Positions 6,659 to 12,912 of a stretch of DNA of 17,550 nucleotides are shown in pieces. Numbering within the stretch: position 1 is the first letter of the stretch; the number at the start of each line of letters is the position of its first letter. Origin of the DNA: JASFBA01 sp036172265 (lineage in GTDB: Bacteria; Chloroflexota; Chloroflexia; DTKN01); assembly GCA_036172265.1 (NCBI GenBank), contig JASFBA010000002.1:1-17550 (forward strand). The letters run 5' to 3'. Under the pieces are notes generated by a model. The model saw only the letters and a program-made list of their open reading frames with translations. It had not been told where the DNA came from and searched no databases. A program made the translations under genes and the position numbers.

Positions 6659-7945
6659 ATGCGTGCGCTGCTCGTCTTCCTCCTGACGGTAGCCTTCTAC
6701 ATCTTGGCTCAGGGCACCGGCCACCACGTCCTTTTCCATTTCTTCTATATCCTGGCCTCCGCCCTAGTCGTATGCTACCTTTGGGCCTGGTTGAGCCTGC
6801 GTGGCCTGGAGGCCCGGCGCGAACTGCTCACCCCTCGCACCCAGGTGGGAAAGTATGTGGAGGAACACATCCTTGTCCACAACCGGAGCCTCTGGCCGAA
6901 ACTCTGGGTGGAAGTCCAGGACGCGACCGACCTGCCCGGCCATTATCCCCGTTTTGTCACCAGCCTTCCGGCCCGGTCATCGCGCCACAGCCGGCTGCGT
7001 ACCGTTTGCACCTTGCGCGGCAAGTACACGATGGGGCCGATCCTCCTCCACTCCAGCGATCCCCTGGGCCTCTTCCGTCTCCAAAAACGTCTGGATGACA
7101 CGGCCGAGGTCCTGATCTACCCGGCTACCGAGGAAATCCATAGTTTCCTCCTCCCGCCGGCCGAACTTCCGGGCGGCACGGCCACCCGCCGGCGCACCCA
7201 TCACATTACGCCCAACGTCTCCGGAGTGCGCGAGTACGCCCCAGGGGATAGTTTCAACCGTATCCACTGGCCCTCGACGGCTCATCAGGGGCGACTGATC
7301 GTCAAGGAATTTGAACTCGACCCCAGTGCCGACATCTGGATTGTCCTGGATCTGGAGCGTAAGGTACAGCAGAGCGCCCTATGGCGGGAGCGTCGGCCGG
7401 ATCAGCCGGAGGCACGGACGCCGGCCTCCACGGAGGAATATGCCGTGACCGCGGCCGCTTCTCTAGCCCGGTACTTGATCCTGAGCCAACGTCGCAATAC
7501 CGGGCTGATCGGCTGGGGTCAGTACCGGGAGGCCATTCCTCCGGAGCGCGAGCCCCGCCAGTTCTACCACATCCTGGAGAGCCTGGCCACCCTACGCGCT
7601 TATGGCAAAAGCCCCCTGGCCGAAGTGCTGGCAGCGGAAGGCAATCGCTTCGGCCGGCAGAGTTGCCTGGTGGTGATTACTCCTTCCTATGACCCCGACT
7701 GGGTGCGATCGGGTCTGCGCGACCTGCTTTACGGCGGCATCCATGCCGTGGTCGTCCTGGTGGATGGGATGACCTTTGGTGGGGTGCACGAACTGGATGG
7801 GGTACGGGCCGAGTTGACTGCCCTCAACGTGCCCCATTACATCCTGCGAAACGGCGAGCCCATCGGGCCGGCTCTGAGCAGCGCGGCCGGCCTGGTAGCC
7901 TGGCTGCAGGGGGCCCGGTATGTAGGAGAACATTATCGGGCGTAA
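6659..7945 (+). CDS. DUF58-domain membrane protein
   Basis: A 428-residue DUF58 protein. Two N-terminal hydrophobic segments (about 3-19 and 23-45) anchor a domain carrying the family signature near residues 188-222: GVREYAPGDSFNRIHW, then LIVKEFE. The second half is von Willebrand A-like (WIVLDLERK near 226), but the usual metal-binding DxSxS serines are absent. DUF58 proteins usually sit with a MoxR ATPase and a transglutaminase-like membrane protein; neither is present here. It starts 4 nt after the kinase stop with only a weak ribosome site, indicating translational coupling to MerR-kinase. A membrane or envelope-assembly role is inference. Confidence 0.9.
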   Translation: MRALLVFLLTVAFYILAQGTGHHVLFHFFYILASALVVCYLWAWLSLRGLEARRELLTPRTQVGKYVEEHILVHNRSLWPKLWVEVQDATDLPGHYPRFVTSLPARSSRHSRLRTVCTLRGKYTMGPILLHSSDPLGLFRLQKRLDDTAEVLIYPATEEIHSFLLPPAELPGGTATRRRTHHITPNVSGVREYAPGDSFNRIHWPSTAHQGRLIVKEFELDPSADIWIVLDLERKVQQSALWRERRPDQPEARTPASTEEYAVTAAASLARYLILSQRRNTGLIGWGQYREAIPPEREPRQFYHILESLATLRAYGKSPLAEVLAAEGNRFGRQSCLVVITPSYDPDWVRSGLRDLLYGGIHAVVVLVDGMTFGGVHELDGVRAELTALNVPHYILRNGEPIGPALSSAAGLVAWLQGARYVGEHYRA

Positions 7946-7989
7946 GGATTCTCTCCCTTGGAGAAGTTTGCCTATATGGACGGAGTAAA

Positions 7990-9288
7990 TTGTCAAATCA
8001 TAGCCCTTTTCACACCTTGCTTATGGAGTTACGATCTTACCTCCATCGCTACGCCGTCCGTAAGGTGGCTTTCCCAGCCCACGCCCAGGATAGCCCCCGG
8101 CGGGCCCGTCGCCTGCTCGACCTCCTCGGCGCACCGGATTGCTCCCTGCCCATCGTCCATGTGATCGGCACCAAGGGCAAGGGCTCGACCGCCGCCATAT
8201 TGGAGTCGATCCTGCGCGCCGCCGGCCGGCGCACCGGACTCTACACCTCCCCCCACCTACACACCCCTCGTGAGCGCATCCGCATCCTGGGCACGCCCAT
8301 CTCCCGCCCGGCCTTTTCCGGCAGCCTACACCGCCTCCTGCCGCTCCTGGAGGGAAGCCTTTCCTGGGATGACCTGGGGCCGGCCACCCTCTTCGAGGGC
8401 CTCACCGCCCTGGCCCTGGAGGCCTTCGCCCGCTACGGTGTGGAAGTGGCCATCGTGGAAGCCGGCATGGGCGGACGCAGCGATGCCACCGCCGCCCTGA
8501 TCCCCACCTTAACCCTGCTTACCCCCTTCTCCCTGGACCACCAGGCTTATCTGGGAGAGACGCTCTCCGCCATCGCTTCCGAAAAGGTCGGGGCCGTTCC
8601 TCCGGGCGGTCTGGTCCTGAGCACCTCCCAGCCGACCGAGGCCTGGGAGGTCATCATCCGCCACTGTCGGGAGGTAGGGGCGACCCTGCGTCGGGCCGAA
8701 CCGGTGCACCCCGAGGGACTGGGCCTGGCCGGCCAGCACCAGGAGGTCAACGCCGGGCTGGCCCTGGCCGCCGTACACGCACTCCGCGAACGAGGTTGGG
8801 AAATTCCCCAGGAGGCGGCAGTACGGGGCCTGCGGGAGGTCCGCTGGCCGGGACGACTGGAGGTAGTGGCCGGCCGGCCGCTCACCCTCGTGGACGCCGC
8901 CCATAATCCGGCCTCGGCCCAATCCCTGGCCGAAGCCCTCCTCGCCCTCTTCCCTCAGAAGCCGCGCCTCTTCCTCCTGGGATGTTCTGCCGATAAGGAC
9001 CTGGCCGGCATCGTCGCCGCCTTAGCCCCCCTGGCCGATGGGGCCGTCGCTACTCGCGCCCACCACTACCGCGCCGCCGATCCCCAGGACCTGGCTTCCC
9101 TGTGGCGCGGGCATAACGTGCCGACCGAGGTCGTCCCAGAGGTCCAGGAGGCCCTGGCACGGGCCCGGATGCGGGCCGGCCCGGACGGCCTGGTCTGCGC
9201 CTGCGGCTCCTTCTTTGTCGTGGCCGAGGTGCGCGAGGCACTGGGCCTGGCCGTCCGCGAAACCTGGCCCGAACCGGCAAGTTTGTAA
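7990..9288 (+). CDS. folC: Folylpolyglutamate synthase / dihydrofolate synthase
   Basis: A 432-residue Mur-ligase-type enzyme that adds glutamate to (dihydro)folate with ATP. Motifs in order are the P-loop VIGTKGKGST (58-67), YTSPHLHTPRERI, VEAGMGGRSDATAA, SLDHQAYLGETLSAIASEK, and in the C-terminal domain GRLEVV followed by LVDAAHNPASAQSLAEAL. These are diagnostic for FolC, and the length is normal. The TTG start at 7990 has GGAG 4 nt upstream; the alternative ATG at 8023 keeps all motifs but has no ribosome site. The gene starts 44 nt after the DUF58 stop, so it may be read from that operon. Confidence 0.95.
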   Translation: MSNHSPFHTLLMELRSYLHRYAVRKVAFPAHAQDSPRRARRLLDLLGAPDCSLPIVHVIGTKGKGSTAAILESILRAAGRRTGLYTSPHLHTPRERIRILGTPISRPAFSGSLHRLLPLLEGSLSWDDLGPATLFEGLTALALEAFARYGVEVAIVEAGMGGRSDATAALIPTLTLLTPFSLDHQAYLGETLSAIASEKVGAVPPGGLVLSTSQPTEAWEVIIRHCREVGATLRRAEPVHPEGLGLAGQHQEVNAGLALAAVHALRERGWEIPQEAAVRGLREVRWPGRLEVVAGRPLTLVDAAHNPASAQSLAEALLALFPQKPRLFLLGCSADKDLAGIVAALAPLADGAVATRAHHYRAADPQDLASLWRGHNVPTEVVPEVQEALARARMRAGPDGLVCACGSFFVVAEVREALGLAVRETWPEPASL

Positions 9289-9314
9289 TTCCACTTTTGT
9301 CTTTCGCCTTTTTC

Positions 9315-9323
9315 TGCTATAAT
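9315..9323 (+). promoter_or_regulatory. Extended -10 promoter of hutH
   Basis: TGCTATAAT at 9315-9323 is a perfect extended -10 element. No good -35 exists at 17 nt (TTTTGT at best), as is common for extended -10 promoters. AGGAGGT and the hutH TTG follow within 30 nt. The 13-mer TCTGCTATAATGT is identical to the promoter core at 12277-12289. Confidence 0.7.
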
Positions 9324-9352
9324 GTGGGCAAAGACGCCAGGAGGTAAGCCCC

Positions 9353-10939
9353 TTGTCCGAACCACCTCCGCTGGAAATCGACGGCACGCACCTGACTTTG
9401 GACGACGTCGTGGCCGTGGCCCGGGCCGGCCGGCCGGTGCGCCTCAGTTCCCGTGCCCGCCGGCAGGTAGCCCGTTGCCGGACCTGGGTGGAAGAGGTTG
9501 CCCGACAGGGGAATCTCGTGGTCTATGGCCTCAACACCGGCTTTGGCTCCCTGGCCGGCGTTTCCGTGCCCATCGAGCAAAGCACCCGCCTCTCCCACAA
9601 CCTTATCGTCAGCCACGCCTGCGGGGTGGGCGAACCGCTGGATGAGGAGGTCGTGCGGGCCGCCATGCTTATCCGCGCCAACACCCTGGCCCGGGGCCAT
9701 TCCGGCATCCGCCTGGAGACGCTGGAGACGCTTCTGGAGATGCTCAACCGGGGGGTGCACCCGGTCGTCCCTTCCCGCGGTTCCCTGGGGGCCAGCGGCG
9801 ACTTGGCCCCCCTTTCCCATATGATGCTGGTCCTGGCCCGCGACCCCGATGGAGGCGACGAGCCGAGCGGGGAGGCTTTCTACCAAGGGAAGAGGATGTC
9901 CGGTGCAGAGGCCATGCGTCGGGCCGGCCTGCCCCGGTTGGTCCTACAGGCCAAAGAGGGGCTGGCGCTCAACAACGGCACGGCCGTCTCCACCGCCCTC
10001 CTGGCGCTGGCCCTGGCCGATGCCGAACTCCTGGTCCGCCAGGCCGAGGTGGCCGTCGCCCTGAGTATGGAGGCGTTGCGAGGCGTCCCCGACGCCCTGG
10101 ATGAACGCATCCACCGTCTGCGCAACCATCCGGGGCAGGTGGCCGCGGCCGCGGCGATGCGCCGATTCCTGGAGGGCAGCACCCTGATCGGCTCGGCCAC
10201 AAGGGTGCAGGACGCCTACTCCCTGCGCTGCGCTCCCCAGGTGCTGGGCGCGGCTCGGGATACCTTTACCTTCGTTCGCCAGGTCGTGGAACGTGAACTG
10301 AACGCCGTTACCGATAACCCGCTCATCTTCCCCGACCTGGAACGTCCCAACAAGGCCCTCTCCGGGGGAAACTTTCACGGCGAGCCGATTGCCCTGGCCG
10401 CCGACTTTCTAGCCATCGCCGTCGCCGAAGTCGGCAACATCGCCGAGCGGCGCATCTTCCGCCTTCTTACCCGCCAGTTGAACGACGGGCTGCCGCCGAT
10501 GCTGGTCCAGGATAGCGGATTGAACGCCGGGTGGATGATTCCCCAGTACGTTGCCGCCGCCCTGGCTTCCGAGAACAAAACGCTGGCCCATCCCGACAGC
10601 GTCGACTCGATCCCCACCTGTGAGGAACAGGAGGACCACGTGAGCAACAGCGCCAACGCTGCCCTGCACGCTCGACAGGTGGTCTGGAATGTGAAACGCA
10701 TCGTGGCCATCGAACTCCTCTGCGCAACCCAGGCGGTAGACCTGCGGCTGGGCCTGGAACCGGATGCCCGGCTGGGTCGGGGCACAGCAGCCGTGCGCCG
10801 TCTGATTCGGGAAAGCGTCCCTTTCCTGAGTTGGGATCGCTTCCTCCAGCCGGATATCGAGGCGGTGGCGGGAATGCTCCATCGGGGTGAAGTATTGCGG
10901 GCGGCCGAGGAAGCCTGCGCCGCACAGCCGCCTCATTGA
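9353..10939 (+). CDS. hutH: Histidine ammonia-lyase
   Basis: A 528-residue aromatic amino-acid ammonia-lyase converting L-histidine to urocanate and ammonia, the first step of histidine breakdown. The MIO cofactor forms from Ala147-Ser148-Gly149 in SLGASGDLAPLSH. The catalytic Tyr is at about 58 in VYGLNTGFGS. Histidine-type selectivity is indicated by SHACGVGE (87-94), RVQDAYSLRCAPQVLGA, SGGNFHGEP and EEQEDHVSNSA, all close to HutH rather than phenylalanine/tyrosine lyases. The start is TTG 9353, 8 nt after AGGAGGT (9339-9344 region), with a promoter just upstream. No hutU, hutI or hutG is in the window, so the rest of the pathway must be elsewhere or the enzyme serves another use. Confidence 0.95.
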   Translation: MSEPPPLEIDGTHLTLDDVVAVARAGRPVRLSSRARRQVARCRTWVEEVARQGNLVVYGLNTGFGSLAGVSVPIEQSTRLSHNLIVSHACGVGEPLDEEVVRAAMLIRANTLARGHSGIRLETLETLLEMLNRGVHPVVPSRGSLGASGDLAPLSHMMLVLARDPDGGDEPSGEAFYQGKRMSGAEAMRRAGLPRLVLQAKEGLALNNGTAVSTALLALALADAELLVRQAEVAVALSMEALRGVPDALDERIHRLRNHPGQVAAAAAMRRFLEGSTLIGSATRVQDAYSLRCAPQVLGAARDTFTFVRQVVERELNAVTDNPLIFPDLERPNKALSGGNFHGEPIALAADFLAIAVAEVGNIAERRIFRLLTRQLNDGLPPMLVQDSGLNAGWMIPQYVAAALASENKTLAHPDSVDSIPTCEEQEDHVSNSANAALHARQVVWNVKRIVAIELLCATQAVDLRLGLEPDARLGRGTAAVRRLIRESVPFLSWDRFLQPDIEAVAGMLHRGEVLRAAEEACAAQPPH

Positions 10940-10958
10940 TTTTCGCCAGGAGTGGACG

Positions 10959-11612
10959 ATGAAAGCGAACCCGGGGCCTGGAAAATTCATCGTCCTCGAA
11001 GGGCTGGACGGGGCCGGCACGACCACCCAGGTCCGCTTGCTGGAGAAACGCCTTTCGGCCTGTGGTCCGGTCTGGGCCACCCAGGAGCCTTCAGAACGAC
11101 CGGCCGGCCGCCTGATTCGGCGCGTCCTGGCCGGCGAAGAACCCTGTGATCCCCGTGCCCTGGCCCTGCTCTTTGCCGCCGACCGCCTGGACCACCTCTA
11201 CGGCCCCGAGGGCATCCTGGAACGCCTGCGTCTGGGAGTCCACGTCCTTTGCGACCGTTATTATCTTTCTTCCCTGGCCTACCAGACGCTGGACGCCCCT
11301 TTCTCCTGGGTCTATGCCATCAACAGCCGGGCCCTGCGTCCAGACCTCACCGTTTTCCTGGAGGTGCCGGTGGTCGAGTGTCTGGCCCGCATCGGTGTCC
11401 GGCAGGGGGAGCGCAAGGAACTCTTCGAACGGCGGGAGGCGCTGGAGCATGTGCGTGCCCGCTACTATCGGGCGATAGCCTATCTGCACCGCCGGGAGAG
11501 GATCGCGATTGTGGACGGCCGGCCGGGGATTGAGGAAGTGGCCGAAGTGGTCTGGGAGACGGTTCGGACGCTCCTGGGGCCGGCGGGCAGGAACGATGGG
11601 GCAAGAGGTTGA
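10959..11612 (+). CDS. tmk: Thymidylate kinase with altered P-loop
   Basis: A 217-residue dTMP kinase (dTMP + ATP to dTDP + ADP). The layout fits Tmk: P-loop EGLDGAGTTTQ (14-24), TQEPSERPAGRLIRRVL, ALLFAADRLDHL, the DRYYLSSLAYQ motif, PDLTVFLEVP and a LID-like segment RQGERKELFER. The invariant P-loop lysine (GxxxxGK) is replaced by Thr 21. All other motifs are intact, so this is probably a functional variant rather than a pseudogene. ATG 10959 has CAGGAG 6 nt upstream and lies 19 nt after the hutH stop; the frame extends further 5' only by overlapping hutH. The 3' end overlaps the Crp-type regulator by 17 nt. Confidence 0.9.
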   Translation: MKANPGPGKFIVLEGLDGAGTTTQVRLLEKRLSACGPVWATQEPSERPAGRLIRRVLAGEEPCDPRALALLFAADRLDHLYGPEGILERLRLGVHVLCDRYYLSSLAYQTLDAPFSWVYAINSRALRPDLTVFLEVPVVECLARIGVRQGERKELFERREALEHVRARYYRAIAYLHRRERIAIVDGRPGIEEVAEVVWETVRTLLGPAGRNDGARG

Positions 11613-12258
11613 GTTGAGGCAGTTTCCACCTTTTGCCGGCCTGGACGGGCGGGCGCTGGCCCGGGTGGCCGCCTTGGCCCGTCGCCGGCATTTTGAACGA
11701 GGGGAGTTTCTCCTTCTGGAAGGGGAGCCATGTCGGACGGTCTACTTTATCGCTCGCGGGCGCGTCCGGGTGAGCAAGGTCTCGGCTGAGGGACGGGAAC
11801 AGGTGCTGGCGCTTCTGGGACCTGGGGACGGCCTCAACCTGGTGCCGCTCTTCGACGGCGGCCCCAATCCGGCCAGCGCCCAAGCCCTCACCGAGGTCGA
11901 AGTCTATGCCTTTTTCTGCCCCGATTTCCGGCAACTGGTAGAGGAATTTCCGCAGGTGGCTCGCAACATCCTGGCCGACTTTGCGGCCAAATTGCGCCTC
12001 CTGGTGGGGTTGGTGGAAGATCTTTCCTTTCGCACGGTGGGAGTCCGGCTGGCCCGCTTCCTATTGAGCCGAGAGGCGATGGTGCCCGGCCGGCGCTGGA
12101 CGCAGGAGGAAATCGCCGCCCACCTGGGCACGGTGCGAGAGGTGGTCGGCCGGGTACTCCGGGCCTGGCGGGAAGAAGGGCTCATCCGCCAGGAACGGGG
12201 CCGGATCGTCATCCTGGATCGGGCCGCGCTGGAGAAAAGGGCCCGGATAGAATCGTAG
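11596..12258 (+). CDS. Crp/Fnr-family transcriptional regulator
   Basis: A 220-residue regulator. A cyclic-nucleotide-binding beta-roll (about 10-125; ERGEFLLLEGEPCRTVYFIARGRVRV is split by typical glycines) is followed by the dimer helix and a C-terminal winged helix (RRWTQEEIAAHLGTVREVV, then GRVLRAWREEGLIRQERG, about 168-210). The E...R-S/T-A phosphate-binding signature of cAMP-binding Crp is not present: the matching stretch reads FDGGPNPASAQAL. There are no N-terminal Fnr-type cysteines either, so the ligand is unknown. ATG 11596 follows GCAGGAACG and overlaps tmk by 17 nt; the upstream in-frame extension lies wholly in tmk and is rejected. Confidence 0.93.
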   Translation: MGQEVELRQFPPFAGLDGRALARVAALARRRHFERGEFLLLEGEPCRTVYFIARGRVRVSKVSAEGREQVLALLGPGDGLNLVPLFDGGPNPASAQALTEVEVYAFFCPDFRQLVEEFPQVARNILADFAAKLRLLVGLVEDLSFRTVGVRLARFLLSREAMVPGRRWTQEEIAAHLGTVREVVGRVLRAWREEGLIRQERGRIVILDRAALEKRARIES

Positions 12259-12287
12259 TTGCAGGGCCGGCCGTTCTCTGCTATAAT
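12259..12287 (+). promoter_or_regulatory. Promoter of the four-TM protein gene
   Basis: TTGCAG (12259-12264), 17 nt, then TATAAT (12282-12287) with an extended TG (12279-12280). It starts right at the stop of the Crp-type gene. Transcription from about 12294 would give a leader of about 115 nt before the next start codon. Confidence 0.7.
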
Positions 12288-12293
12288 GTATGA

Positions 12294-12406
12294 CACCATG
12301 TTGGTTGACCCGAAGATGGGCCGGTCGGAAAGGCCGGGCGGATGCAAAAGCAGGCGCAATCCGGGCGGAGTAACCCCCAGCCTTGTAGATCCAAAAGGAG
12401 GACAAG
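12294..12406 (+). ncRNA. Structured 5' leader, possible cis-regulatory RNA
   Basis: The leader between promoter and start codon is long for this gene-dense region and can fold into successive hairpins. One is CCGGTC/GGCCGG around GGAAA (12321-12337). A second is GGATGC/GC(A)ATCC (12340-12362), followed by a GG...CC element (12367-12376). CCGGGCGGA occurs twice (12334-12342, 12361-12369). It was compared by eye with remembered motifs for c-di-GMP, TPP, cobalamin, FMN, SAM, glycine, fluoride and guanidine riboswitches and matched none convincingly. The ribosome site AAGGAGG (12395-12401) lies outside the hairpins. Confidence 0.4.
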
Positions 12407-12869
12407 ATGAATATCGGGCTCAAGCAACCGATTCCCAAACTCAGCCTGGCCTCGGCCATCCTGGGGTTAATCATCTTCATCGGCGTGCTCCTGCCCTGGG
12501 CAACTTATGTCTCCGGTTTCTCTGACAACGGCTTTCAGCGGGGGACAGGTTGGCTCGTCTTTATCTGTGCCTTGGCGGCCATCGGCGCCGGGCTGGAAGG
12601 ACTCTTCGTATCCGGGCAGGTTCGGACGATCGCCTCTTGGGTTATGTTCGGCGCCGGTGCGATCGGCTTTCTCGTCTGCCTGATCGATCTCTTCAGTGTG
12701 CCCGGAGGTGCCGGCCCGGGAGCAGGTCTGTTCATCTCCCTGTTCGGCAGCATCCTCCTGGCCGTCGTCGGCGGTATCCCGCTTTACCCGCTCGTCATCA
12801 AGAAGCAGTAAAGGGGCACTCCGCCCGGAGCCCCATCCCTTCCGCCCGGAGCAACGCGGCCCGGGCGGA
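12334..12869. repeat. Five copies of CCGGGCGGA in both orientations flanking one gene
   Basis: Forward copies are at 12334-12342, 12361-12369 and 12861-12869; reverse-complement copies (TCCGCCCGG) are at 12820-12828 and 12841-12849. The leader stretch TCCGGGCGGAGT (12360-12371) is the exact complement of ACTCCGCCCGGA (12818-12829) just after the stop codon. The copies surround the four-TM gene and none lies inside it. Confidence 0.7.
12407..12811 (+). CDS. Small four-TM membrane protein, unknown function
   Basis: A 134-residue, strongly hydrophobic protein with four predicted membrane helices at about 13-36, 45-66, 73-96 and 105-130. Its loops are rich in glycine and proline (VPGGAGPGAG), and the C-terminus KKQ is presumably cytoplasmic. 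A GVLLPWAT motif in helix 1 recalls small uncharacterised LPW-containing membrane proteins, but no function can be named. AAGGAGG at 12395-12401 is 5 nt before the ATG, so translation should be efficient. The gene has its own promoter, a structured leader, a downstream hairpin and flanking repeats, so it is probably an independent unit. Confidence 0.85.
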   Translation: MNIGLKQPIPKLSLASAILGLIIFIGVLLPWATYVSGFSDNGFQRGTGWLVFICALAAIGAGLEGLFVSGQVRTIASWVMFGAGAIGFLVCLIDLFSVPGGAGPGAGLFISLFGSILLAVVGGIPLYPLVIKKQ

Positions 12870-12870
12870 A
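12840..12870 (+). terminator. Strong hairpin after the four-TM gene, possible terminator
   Basis: A perfect 10-bp stem TTCCGCCCGG (12840-12849) / CCGGGCGGAA (12861-12870) with an 11-nt loop, 28 nt after the stop. Only AGTTTA follows, so the U-tract is weak; it may be a Rho-assisted terminator or a 3'-end stabiliser. A 12-mer TCCGCCCGGAGC occurs directly twice (12820-12831, 12841-12852), so an alternative pairing of the first copy with the same 3' arm is possible. Confidence 0.5.
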
Positions 12871-12912
12871 AGTTTATCGAGGCCTGCAAGCCCCCCAAAA
12901 TGGAGGTAAGCG

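Noticed and set aside
7950..7970. Small hairpin TTCTC/GAGAA after DUF58 as a terminator
   Set aside because: The stem is only 5 bp and no T-tract follows; there is not enough support to call termination.
12294..12406. c-di-GMP-I (GEMM) riboswitch upstream of the four-TM gene
   Set aside because: GGAAA and GCAAAAGC superficially resemble parts of the motif, but the conserved GGGCAAACC and ACGCAAAGCC blocks and the receptor helix are missing.
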